DNA of 64,000 nucleotides from Porites lobata (lineage: Eukaryota; Cnidaria; Anthozoa; Scleractinia; Poritidae). Shown in pieces: positions 12,201-25,652 of this stretch. The notes under the pieces were generated by a model that saw nothing but the letters and a program-made list of their open reading frames with translations, had not been told where the DNA came from and did no database searches. A program made the translations under genes and the position numbers. The DNA lies in NCBI GenBank assembly GCA_942486035.1, contig CALNXK010000025.1, positions 3,112,001 to 3,176,000 of the forward strand. The letters are read 5' to 3'. Numbering within the stretch: position 1 is the first letter of the stretch; every line of letters starts with the position of its first letter.

Positions 12201-15200
12201 TGCAATTGAGGGCACTTTATATGGTTCTCGGTGGCTTATATTTGGAGGGGCGATTTAACGGCGGGTTTTTTTGCGTTATGAGATTGGGGGGCTTATATTT
12301 GGACAGGGTTATACAAAGATGGGTTTATTTTCGAAATTTTACGGTATTCCCAATGCTTTTGCCCATAGTTCCATGAATTCGTACTTTTACATTGAACACT
12401 AAAAGTTGGTGAAAGAACTGTCTGGACTTTGACAAGATGGATCAATTTAGGTTCTGGGAAACTGCCCACCTACCTCTCCCCTAAGCCATCATTTTGCCCT
12501 CAGCAAGAAGTACGGGTTAATGTTTGCTTAGGGAAGGGGTAGGTGGGCAGTTTGCCAGAAACCTAAATAAATCACCTCATAACCAATATAGATGATTCAA
12601 GTCACACCTTCATACAAGCTGAGACAATATTGAAAGCAATAAACTTGCTTTAATCTGTAGACTGCAAAACAGTCCGTATTTTTGCGTATTCAAGTACGCA
12701 CGAGCAGTCAAACAAAAGGTCTGGAACGAGACTGAAAACAGAGAGCGAGACTGGGGCGATTTCTTTACTGATTTTGAGAAAAAAAAAATGGCTGTTTTGC
12801 AGTCTATTTAATCTGCCACAATTTTGAACATCTGGGCCCGATTCCTCGAAAGATTATTAAGTTTAATCTAGGATTAAGCCAAATTTTTACAAGCGAGGTT
12901 TTCTTGTCTAAGAACATTCTACTCGAGCTAACAAAATACTGTTGAGCTTTTACTCCCAGAAACAGTAAAGATAACACGAAATATATCTCTTCCTAATCAA
13001 TAAATAGGAAGGTAAAATACAAAAACGGAATTATATTCAAATTTCTGGATTGGCGCTAATCAGCTCATTCAGGAACCGGGACCTGAAACTGCACTTAATC
13101 CACCAAGACTGTCAAATGAATACTTTGATCTCTAAGAAGTACACCAATTTTGCCGATGGTAGTCCCGCTGGTCTAAGTGCCATGTCCAGACCCAGAAATA
13201 AACAGGGGCACCCAATGGATCTGTTCCTCAAAATATCTGTTCTTCATGCAAATTTTTGCTGGCTGGGAGATGTGAAAAAAATAATAGTCCTTGGAAGGAA
13301 AGTGTTGCTGGGAAAAAGATAATTCAGGGTGTCAGAGGGGATTTGAAGTCTAGAATAGCTGCTACGGGTTACTTGTATGGGTTGCTTACCACTCAAGATC
13401 TGAATTGTGCCCTATGAAACTTCCCAGTAAGTCAGGTTGCAGGTTGTAAGGTTGCTGGCTGGGAACTCTTCCATCAGTCTTGCTGGGAGTGAGGAACAGA
13501 TAATTTTTTTCCAGCAATCTCCCAAAATGCTTAAAATAGTCTCAGAAAACTTTATTCACGCTTTGTTGTTGTTTTTAGGTCTTTTTCTCAAAATTTCCCG
13601 TTGGGTGCCCCTGAAGAAACATGTAAGCTGACCGACTAACGAGGTGACACCGCTACACTATACCATTTGGAGCGATTCCGCCTATAGCAAAGAGTTTAAA
13701 GTCATACAAACCACCGTTCAACAGCTGGTCTTCTGGAGCACTGGCTAATGGAGTTACGCGGATAGTATCGCCTCACATGTACACTAGAATATCGCCGCGG
13801 AGCTAAAACCCAGACACGCTTCGAGAAACTTAATGGAGGATCAGGCTACCTCTCACAGCCTTAAAGTCGAGTCTGTACAAAAACGAATAATTGGCTGCAT
13901 AATACAACCTTTTGTCACTTTATTTGACTTTCGGTAAATTCTGCAGGAGTTATCAATAATATTAGAGACCTTTAGATTTAAGGACGAGGAAGACTACGAG
14001 TACGAGATTTGACTTGAAGTTTTTTCGCGTCTTCTCAAAATATAGACTCCCCGGAAAGCTTCATTTCACCATTTTTCACTAGACAAGTTAGCACTGTTAC
14101 GTTTAGTGAGGGAGCTCACGCCCTCTCCCGATGGCAAAATGATAAAACTTCTATTAACATTTGATAACTTGTTTTCCCCACTTTGACATTTTCGCTAAAT
14201 CTCGTAATAGACTAACGACGGCTACCAAGTTTTCCCGCCAAAATGACGCTGATTCACGAGCACTACTTAGTACTGAGAAAATCTCGTACTCGTACTCGTA
14301 CTCGTCTCTAATTGCACCCAACCAATGGCAGAAGATCTAGCTACTATAAAAACAGTATTTACAACAGGAGTCCCCACACGTTTTTCCTAGTGATGTCTAA
14401 TCAATGTTAAAATAGCCCACTCACCTTTCACTGTAATATTTATGCTGCTAAGAAGCTTTGGAAATGACTTAGCGGTCGTGCATCCATAGTGTCCTGTATC
14501 TTTCAGTGACACATTTTTTATTGTGAGATCGAACTGCTTTTTATTTGTCGGTAGCTGTTCAAATGTGACATTGACACGCGGATTACTCAGTTGGATTTTT
14601 TCCCCATCTTTTAAGAAGACAATATCGAGCAACCCATAACTCTGATCAGTGGCAATACAATACACGTGTAAGGTAGACTTTTCGTTCACCCCAGTCAGAG
14701 TTTTAACAGTGTCAATTGTGAGTTTCTTTGCTGTTGATGAAAACAAATAAAATGAGTCAATCATTGTAATAATTACTATGAATGCTGTGCATGGATAAGG
14801 CTCTCAGTTACTCCTGATCTAATGACTGCTTCAAGACATTTTAGGCTAATCAAAAGATCAATGTTTCCATAATTAATCTAGAAATCATGGGTTTCCAAAC
14901 TTAAATTTGTTCGAGTTTGTTTTTCTCGGTCTATCATGGTAAGGTCTTGACCCAGAGTTATTGTGCCAAAGGGTTGTAGCAAAACTGAAATACTTGTTTC
15001 AAAGAAGAAAATAAATCCACGAATATTACTAGGTCAATCAAGCAGAGCTCCTGGACAGACTCCGGGCAGATTTTACCTCTTCTTAGTATAGACTTTCTGT
15101 CGTTATCAAAGGCGTAAACGTCTCTCCTGCAAAATGCCCCTTTGAGGTGGCGAACCAAGAGAGTGTTTTTCGCGCGCTCTGATTGGCTACTCAAATTCGG

Positions 15201-15242
15201 AAATTATAAAACTATACCCCGTAGGGGAGGTGAATAGTGGTA

Positions 15243-15278
<36 letters not shown>

Positions 15279-15609
15279 TAGCGCTATGAACCGACCCTGA
15301 GGGGGATAATTGTTTTAGTATTTACCAAATCAGTTGGATAAAAATCAAAAAGGAACTTTTTGTAAAGACGTCATTTAGTTAGAGTTTGTTTACGTTGCAA
15401 TTGACAGTATTTCGGGATCATTTTTTATGATTTTGTTGCAAATTCAGTAAGAAATTTTTTTTCTACAGATCAGTAGACGCCGACAAGCCAAATTTTGTCC
15501 CTTTCTTGGTATCTTTTAGAGCAGCTGCTGTCGGGAAACGAAAAGCCATTTTAGTCCCGTCCCAAAACAGTGAATATCCAAGGATAATCCGTGTACGGGA
15601 GCCAACCAG

Positions 15610-15641
<32 letters not shown>

Positions 15642-18600
15642 GAATACTAACAAGTGCTATTCACTGATTCACCTCCACATCTTCCGAGCGAACGACGTAA
15701 ACTCGCGTAAGTTACAAGCAAAATGGCTCCCCGGTTTGCGGCCGTAGCAAACAAAGAAATTTTACAAATAATGAAACAAGCTGTTGCCGAAAAACACGAG
15801 TAAGGTGACAAAATGCGGTTTGGAAGCGTTTAACAGTTAAATCTTTGTCTGTTTGACTTTATCGATGAAACCAGTGAAAAAGTTTTTTGTTTTCAAAATG
15901 CAAATTAAGTCTTGCGTTACTTTATTCAGCTAACATGTTCATAAATAAACTTTAAACTAAATTTAATAGTGTTTTACAGATTGGCTTCAAATCGAAAAAG
16001 AGTTCACGACTCTTCGGCCCCCTGAGAGGATCTTGCTTGCAGGCTATTAGACAATAAAAGTAAATGCTTTATGAGGGATATTCTTACCAAGTCTGGCCAA
16101 TCTAAAGGTATAAAAATCACTTCCCAAGGAGTTGTGTGCTTGACAACGGTATTCTGCATCTTGTTGGTCTTTTTCAACTTTCACAATGCTTTCACTTGAC
16201 GGTGTTGAGCTTTTGGTAAGTATCAGCCGACCAGGAACAGTATTCCACCGATGTTCCTTTAGGGACGTTATGACCGCATACTGCCAACTGAATGTTGGCA
16301 GTGGGTTGCTCTTGGTCACTCGACAAGATATAGTAGCTTCTTTGCCTTCTTCTATGGATACTTCCGATCCCCTCTTCTCAATTCTGGGTGAAACTGTCCG
16401 TAAATAATAAAATCGATTACTTTACAGGGTTAGCAAAGAAACGAAAGGTCCATATACAATGTTAAAGGCTTTAAACAAGCACCAGGATACAGACATACTA
16501 CGCATCTTGCCATAAAACATTCATGCTGAAAATACGTTTCTAGAATTTTAACAGTAGATTCCTATGCTTATATAATTTTTCAGACCTTCTCACCTGGCCG
16601 CGTCATCCATCAAGGACGGAAAAGCCGTTACAGGTACTCAGAACGTGTTGTGCATCAAAATTGTCTATGCGTTCAAACTGATTACAGGAGTGGTATACTG
16701 TCATTTTGGTTCTATATGGTTTTCGTCTTCAAGTCACTTTGGAACGGGTTTATGTAAATTCGTTTCACAAACTCATAATATACATTAAGCCAAGGCAGGA
16801 GCCCATATGGCTCCTTGTCAAGGCTTATGGCAAACAATAAATGTGTAACCTTTGGAAATAAATCCACTTAGAATTGAGCCTGCGATCAGTTGAAAACATT
16901 AACCTGTCAGCAGAAAAGAGAAAGAAAAAAAAAACGTAGCCTAGATGGGTCGACGAAACCTGAGCTCACAGTATGGCCATGTGATACAAGCTAGAAAGAG
17001 TGAGATTTCATATAGGTTTCCCTGTGGTGCAAACAGACGGACGGACGGACGGACGGGCGGTAAACGTTGGGCGCTTTCCATTTAGTCAAAATTTCCGGAA
17101 TTTCCGGTTCGGCGGTAAATGGAACACGTTTCGTCGGTTCGTCCCACTGGAAAATTCCCAGAAAAAGTGGAAAATCTAAAAAGGTGGTCCCGTTTTCCCG
17201 GTTGGAATTTCCGAACGGAATGTCGTGTTCCATTGACGTTTCTTGTAGTTTGTACCAGTTCCAGGTCCACGGTCGGGCACCCGGCCACGTACCGGGGTTT
17301 ACGACCAAATGGAACAACTTTTTACCGATCGGAAATTCCACTTTTGCTACCACCGAAATTTCCGGGTTTTTTTCGTAAATGGAAAGCGCCCGTTACTTCC
17401 AAAATTTATTGAAAGGATACTAGATATTAACCAAATCATCTTAGCTATGGGGTTACGCTAAAGCGCGCGTGCCGTGCTCCGCTACAAAGTTATTTCTTTG
17501 CTTAAATACCTTGAACATCCAAGCTGACAATTAACTCAGCATCTGGTGAAACTCCATTTGATGCAACACATTTAAAATCACCAACATCTCTTGGATATAG
17601 TGCACTTCTTATTTTGAGAACTTTAACTGTGTGAATAGTATGAAGTCCAGAAGAACCATCTCCTTCTTCATAAACCTCATAGTCAACTTTATCACAACTC
17701 TGGGGGTTTGAATGGCAGTTTGTGACATTCATTTTCTTGCCATTTCTGTACCAATCTACCGTTGGTTTAGGAGATCCCTCTGTTTCACACTTGATATACT
17801 TGGTGGATCCCTCTGGTACTTCTGTTTGTCCCGTATAGGCTTGTATTGAAGGTGCTGAAAGAGCTAAATGTATGAATGAAACAGATTTTACATGGATTAA
17901 TACTCAGTGGCAATTAACTGCAGCATACTGGCAGTAACACTTAATTTAACAATTATAACAATAACAATAAAACTTCAGTTTAATGGCTGTCTCAATTACT
18001 GGTAGATCCAGTAGTCTACATTGTGGGCCCAAAAAGATAACAAGACTATTTACAAATAATTTTAAAATATAAAAGATATCATAAAAAAACGTTTAAGGGT
18101 AAACAAATGGTCAAAAATAGCTACCTAATTTAGTACAGTACAATCGAGATAAAAAAAGAAAAAAAGTACCTTAAAATGTCCTTGAAATACTAGAATGTTT
18201 GCGACTTGCATTAATGTTTAAGGGCAATTCAACACGAGACAATGAAATTTTGAATTTTTTAAAATAAAATTTTGTGCAATAAAACTTATACCAACAAAAA
18301 GTTGAGATAATGGGGTGTTTGAATTTACTGAAATTACTGAGATCTCGTGCATCTTGTCCATGTGCTCAATGTGACAAGGCATGAATTCCGGATAATTTCA
18401 ATCTCATCATATTTGCAATTTTTGGAAGGAAATTTTAAACAAAGTTTTTACATCTAAGAAAACATGATAATAAACATAAAAGTATGTGTGTATAACCTTT
18501 GCCTTACAGTATCATTAGGTCATAAATTATTGTATCCAGCAACTAGCACTTGCCTAAGAAAATAGACGTTGAATTTGTGCTGGGGACATTACGTATGTCT

Positions 18601-21600
18601 GCAACATTAAGGTGCCTTTTCCAGTTCCTCTACACAGTTCACTGTATTTTCATGTGCTATTGATGCTGCTCAGTTAGTCTGATGTATACTTTATTTTAAT
18701 CTCAAAATATTTCCTGGGTCGGCTTTCTCTACTCAGAAATTATAGGTTGAAAAGTGTTGGAGACATTTCATTGCGGACATATAGACTTCATACAACTTAG
18801 AATACTCTTTCAACTTTTTTCTAAATTTTCTTGACCTTACAATGCATTGTCTTGGGCATTGCAGTTGACCTTGTTTACAATCAACTACAATGAATTTTCA
18901 TTTAGAGGATTAGAAAAGGAGAAATTGAGTAGCTGGTCAGGGGTTTTGTACTGTTAAGCATGCCCAGAACTGTTTGTAAGTATGCTTTTTGAGGAAAACA
19001 ACTGAGCATCATTGTTTCTTCTGATTTTCTATTCATACAGCTTGAATGAGTATTATTTTTTAAGTAGAATTTGTAATGTAATAATCTTAATGTAGTGAAC
19101 AATGAGCAATTTTAGTGCAAATTTACATTTTATCTGTATTTAAGTCAGACCGAAAGACAAGAAATGATAATTTCAGTTAGAATGATTCATGCAGTTTCGC
19201 AAAAAAAAATCTCCTCACTTAACTGAGGGTCTTTTTCTCACAATATTTACTTGAGATGTAATAAAAGTAATTTTGGAATCATTTTAAGGAGTCAGTATAG
19301 CAGAAAAAAATCTGACTGGTATTGCATGATACAATATAGGTCAGCAGGAATATAATATTATAATAGAACATATTAAATAAAGTAAATAATAATTTCACAG
19401 CTTCATTTTTAGACAAGTCACCGTGCTAAAAAAATAATGGTTGAACATTTTGACATTTAAATTGGGATCTGAAATGTTAATTTTAGTATCTGAATGTAAC
19501 GTCCACAACATGGAATCACCCTTAAGCATCTCTTGAGCAAATGTTTCTTAAAGTTACTTTCATTTGTCATGTCCTCTAAATGATTCCAAAGGCGAGTCGC
19601 ACTCATCTTGTCTCACGAAATATTGTAAAAGTATTGTTTTATACAGAGCATTAACTGTCGTCCACGTCAAGTGCCAGAACTCATCCATCGTCAGAGCATC
19701 ATGTGGGCATTCACCACTTTTTTGTCCGTTGCATTAGTGATATACTGTACAGTCATGTAAATTGTTGATGTAAAGTGTTAAACTCTATTTTCGTTAGTTT
19801 TCACTGTGGAAGTCCGGCTAGTTTACAGGGACTGCACTCTTAATAATTAGAAACAAAATAATAATGCAAATAGAAAATAACCAGGCAGGGGGCAACCAGC
19901 TGGATAATAACAAGCCAAGGAATTGATCTTGGGAAGACCAAAAACAAATCCAGCAAGTGGTCAGGGCAGGACATGGACTGGGGACAACTGCATTGTGAGT
20001 GTCTGATGTGCTGGCCACTGGGCCATTGTATTGCAGAAATGATGAGATACTAACAGTAAAAGTAACCTTTACAATGATATAAAGGACAAACATACCCTTG
20101 ACATCTATCTTTATCCGCTTATAATGTGATTTATCAGGTGGAACTGATACTGTGCATTTGTATATACCAGTGTCCACGAACTGGGCATTTGTAATCTTTA
20201 GGGTCACTCTCACATAATTTGCATCTTCAAACGTGTTAACTTGGCTGTTGGGAACGGCTGCATATGATTTATCATCCTGTTCCTTTTCCCACTTTAGCTT
20301 AGAAACTGAAGGGTTTTCAGCTTCACATGTGACTTCCCCACTCTGCCCTTTCAGCACAATGATTGATTTGTTTGGTTTCAAAACAAAATGCCTGGGCAAC
20401 TGAGCTGCAAAAAAAATGTGCAGACCTTTACATGCTGTCTTCAATACATACATGTACATGCACTCTAGTCTCTACAAAATTTTCATAACTTATTCCAGTA
20501 TTTAACAAAAAGTCTGAAAATAATAACAGGGCAACTCAAATCAGATCTGAATTTATTTACAGTGTATGTTATGTTTACAACAGCTGTACTTACAATTCAA
20601 TTCAAGATGGAGATGAACCTTAAGAGTGAGAACCAATTTATTTCTCCTTATAGCAGTACTGCTCAATTAAACATAAAGTCAGAAATGGCATTAGCCACAG
20701 ATAAACATCAAACTGAAAATTCTCCTGTCTGGCTGCTATACATTTCCTTGGTCTCTAGTTAAGAGAATTTTGGGTTATAGGTTATATGAAAACTAAAATC
20801 CTTTGGCTGATGATACATTTGCTAATAATTATTCTCATCACATGTCTGCTGAGCAAGGTACTGATATTGTAAGAAGTTACATGACAATAACTTCTGGGTT
20901 AAAAAAATCATCTTCATCTCCTGAGCAGTCGGGAGCGGAAAGTGCCAAGGGGTTTGAAAGGGTGTCAAAGTTTTCTGTTCACTATTGATTAACAGTGATG
21001 AGTAACACCTTCAAAAACATTGAAATATAACAAATCCAAAAAGGGATCGTTTGGTTATTGAAAAAAAAAAACCTTTTACCCTATACTTGTACCGTGGATA
21101 GAGTGTCATTACTTAGAACCTTCTCACAGACCTGTTTGTACAAATAACTGCATCAGTTCTGGCCATTCAATAGTTTGACCTGACTGGTCTGTTGCCTTGC
21201 ATTTATAGTATCCTCCATCCGAAAGAACAAGGTTGATTTTGGTGAACACTTGTTTCCTCAAAAGAAGTTTGTTTGGTGAGACCTGTAACACACGCCAAGT
21301 AACCTGAGTAGCCTTGAACAGAAGTGACACTGTAGCATTGGGGTCATCTGTTGTGCAGTTGAAGTCAAAAGTCAAACCAACAAAAGTATGCGGGAATGAT
21401 GGAGGATCTTGGAGGAACTTTAGAGCTCTCACACCTAGAGAAAATTAAACATACAAGTACAAATACGTCTTGAATTTTCACCACCATGTAAGAACAAGAT
21501 TAGAAGTATCTGAGACTTGAAAGGGGCTACATCACCCTATTCATCATTATCCCCGGGGGAGGACTCCTGGGAATCTTGGTAGGGGTGTGCCGCCCGGTTC

Positions 21601-24600
21601 TCCAAATCCTTACCCTATTTCAGACCAAAAAATGTCATTTTCAGACCGTTTTCAGACTTGGCCTCTAAGAAATGATGTCATCATTACTTATATAAATAAG
21701 AGCAGCAACATAATAAAAGATTTCTTAAAATTCATTTCGAGTTCGCGTATTTCTCTTTCTTTCTTACTCCTACTTATATAAACGTTCGTACACTCCCGTA
21801 GTTTCCTCGAAAACCAGATCCAATTCCAGACCAAAATGGGCAAAGTCTATACCCATTTTCAGACCAAAACGGCGCAAAAAACCCTACCCTTTGGGGCGGC
21901 ACATACCCATATGGCTTGTGTAAGGGAGTACCCCCCTCCTCCCGGGTTAATATCTTTCTATAAAGCTAAAACTTTTGTCCGCATCAATTGAATTCCGAAT
22001 ATAAAGGACCAGTTTTGTTATTTAAAACTATATTTAGGCAATATAATTTTATTGAAATTATTTCCTATGCCGTCTGTTGCAACGGATGGCAACAGACTTG
22101 CCAACCTCTGATAACGGAAAACCTAGAGACCCAAGAAAAAAAATCTGGAGATTCTACAAAAAGTAGTGAGATTCAATTTTTCCCGTTCCAAATTAAACGA
22201 AACTTTTTTCCATTGGGCCGCGGGTGAATAAACTCTTTATTTAAACATGGTCACTCTTGTAACAAGATGCCCCTTTTTTTTTTCTTCGATGACTTTGAGG
22301 ATTGGGATGAGGGGATAACTGGGACGAAAGTTACAGCAAGGGGTCGTTCGATTCCGGATAAGCAACTTCAAAGCCAAAGCGTTTCCCATTTGCCCAAAAA
22401 ATTCTTGCAAGTTTCCCAAATTTTTACAAAACAGTCGAAAGGAAACTAGGGCCATGCAACAAAATAGGCCGTACTGGCATATGAAAGTGGCTCGATACAG
22501 TTTTTCAGAGTCAATACCTGCCAAGTTTGAGCATAAACTACGTCGCCACAAACAAGCATTTGGAAAAAATTGCCACCACAGTTGTATTAGATAAAGAGGG
22601 AAATTTGTGATGATCAGGATTGCACTGACATCGGAGCTGTCATAGCAACGAAATGACGCCATTACCTATTATACTTGCAGCAATATTTCTCACTGGGAAC
22701 TGTTCTTACAAAATCGTTCAGGGAAGCTCTTTCCTCTAATAGTCGCCTCGATGTTCGTGAAGTTAAAACGGACCTGTAAGAGCGTTATCGAGATATTTTG
22801 GGATGAAGTTTTTATTGTTAGAAATAAGATAAATAAGGAAAATCTTGATGTTTAGAAAACGGAGTTTCAATCTTATTAGAAACGTGTATGAAAGATCATG
22901 GAGATAGCTCCTGCCAATTGCTAATAAGGAAGGATTTGATAAGCGCTCGATCTTGTTAGGAGTTTCGTAAACATTTCGGTCTACTTAAACAAATTAGTGA
23001 ATAATTTTTAAACCCTCGATAGATTTTTTCAAGAAAATTATGATTCTTCTCGTAATTCAAACTGAGAATTAGTCAGCCACTTCACTTTCAGACCCATTGC
23101 TGATGCGTGTTCTGCCACACACTGTTCTAGGAGCGGAGGTGATTCTAGAAAGTTATGCGGAAGTTTATTCTAATCAATTCATGACTGGAAATAGCCCACT
23201 CCAGCTAGTAGAGTTAAGTACAGTGCCCAACAACAACAAAAAAAATCAGCATATGATACCCTTCCCTTATAACCAGAAACTCATCACGTGCTAGGCAACC
23301 ACTCTCTCGTGTGAACGTAACTGAATTATTACGCCGACTTCTGGTTAAAATAGAAAATATTTGTGTCTTCAAAATATAATAATAATAAAAAAACATGGAA
23401 ACGTCTTTAAAAACTGGCTTTGCCCAAGTTTTCTCTTGCTGCCCAAAAAATCTGAGTTGCCCAAACTTTGGGGGGGCTGCAGCCCCCCTCGCCCCCCCGG
23501 CCCGTACCGCTATGGCGTTTCCCCAAAAACCGTGAGATTGGGAGGCCTGTCGAAAGGCCATGAGAAACGTTAAAAAATCGTGAGACTCACGGTAGAATCG
23601 TGAGAGTTGGCAGGTCTGTGGCAAGGATGAATATGGATTGAAACTTCAAAACGTTGGGCCAGCTTTTTCACGTTCAGTTGTAATGCTACGCCTGAAAAAA
23701 TCACCCCACAACTGAATTACTATGGTTAGTGCTCCCAGATGAAATTTGCTTGTTATCTTCTTCATAACTACTCTACCGGAGCATTTTTTACAAGGCTAGA
23801 GACACCAAGTTTAAATTGTAGCACAAAATTGACCAAAAAAGGCAAAATCCTCATGACAGAGCCACTGAATGGGTACTTACGAACGTCGATTTCGTCCGCG
23901 CGTTTTTCATCTAATCGTCGAGCTTTCAGGCAAAATCGTCCCATATTAGAGCGGTTTTCACTTGACTGTCGTAAAACCAAAACCAAAGTAAATACACTAG
24001 CCAACAAAGGGCGTAGTAAAACCAAAACCAAACCCAAAACCAATCCCTTTCGACAGTCAAGTGAAAACCGCTCTAAGAACTGCGTGGTAACCCTAGTAGC
24101 GAGCTCAGCGCAACCACAACGATGATGGAAAAGAGAAAATAAACAAAACAAAAACTGTGAATGTGAGGGTCGTTTTTTAGCAGGTTTATTTGCTGTCATT
24201 GCCGCACAACTAACGCCGTCAAAATTGTTTGAAATGCTAAGAATGCGATCGACGCTTTGGGCTCGATTTAGGTCATGTTCACGACTATGCCGGATAGCGT
24301 TTGCACCGGAACGAAAACCATACCAGATAGAGCACTTGGAAAACAAAGTTATCCAATCAGAACATGTTTTGAAAACATGCAGAAGACTCTGAAATTTGAG
24401 GTAAACGGACAAATAGCATTTAAGCTTTTTAAAGATTGGTCCGACTACCGATCCAAAATTTCTGACTATCTTATGCCTACCGCCTCAACACTGCGCAGAT
24501 CATGATCATCACCTAGTCTTGCGCTGGTGTGCCAGTTGTCAGTATGTCTTCGTGAAAGTTAGTGGGACTGATGCTGTGATCCGCCATAGATCACTAGATG

Positions 24601-25558
24601 ATTCAATCGCTAAATTAGAGAGCCAAAATCTCTTGAAAGTCGTTTCATGCCCTGGAATCAAGTTGCTCTTGGCACAATTATGTCCAAGCCGCTTGTTTGT
24701 CTATATATTGCATTGTATGGAGATCAGTAAGAAAATTTGCTTGATGATAACACGAAAGAGTGGTGTAAAAAGAAACTTTTCGCCGACAATAGGACCTTCA
24801 ACAATAGCAGTCAATTAAACACAATTTGTCCCTGCTTGACATGAATTACATGCCTTTTGCAATGGTGAAAATCATCTATTTCAGGAAAAATGTAAAATAA
24901 ATGTCAAAAACAACATAAAGCGTACAACTAATGTAGATTGAATTTTGCTAGCCACGCTCAAAATGGGACTAAATCAAAACCAGGCGTTGCCACGTACCCA
25001 TCAAGGGCGTTTTACTACTCGCTGCGTTCATTGGATTTACTAGCAAGGGACTTTACGATCCCTCCCGGGGAGGGTACTTCCTAGTAATAGGCTAATGGGG
25101 ATGTGCCGCTGAATGGATCGCATTTTACATATGGATTGACTATATTTTCAAGAATATCTGGTATGGGGTCGCACATTTTCGGGATCCTGGGGTTAAAAAA
25201 AATAAATTTTGCATCTAGGAATTTGAAAAATGTGTTTTCGTTATGACCGACCTGGTTAAAATGCTTTATATTTCTGTTCATGCATCACCTTATAATTATA
25301 AGGTGATGCATGAACAGAAACAAACTCTTTGCCGGGGTCCCATCCTACTCGCACCCCACTTCCCCACCCCTCCACACACACACACACACACACACGGGGA
25401 CCGAGTAGGTGAGGACCCTCGGAACGAGGTTGAAACCGAAAGTGGCCAAGTTAGAATCGCGAAAAACATATTTGCCTCAAATTGACTCAGATAGGGTCTA
25501 TAATTGGTCACAGAATAGACTAATATTTAATCATTATTCCTCGAGCCCGAATGGGCTC

Positions 25559-25589
<31 letters not shown>

Positions 25590-25618
25590 ATGGGCTGCTG
25601 ACTCAGAGGCCATAAGAA

Positions 25619-25652
<34 letters not shown>

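Noticed and set aside
17067..17412. Overlapping frames of about 100 codons on both strands
   Set aside because: They lie wholly in a MITE with complementary ends, whose inverted structure gives mirrored open frames.
23768..24412. 214-codon open frame on the minus strand in copy 1 intron 1
   Set aside because: It runs through the perfect-ended 23946-24076 MITE, shows no domain, and has no splice or paralogous support in copy 2.
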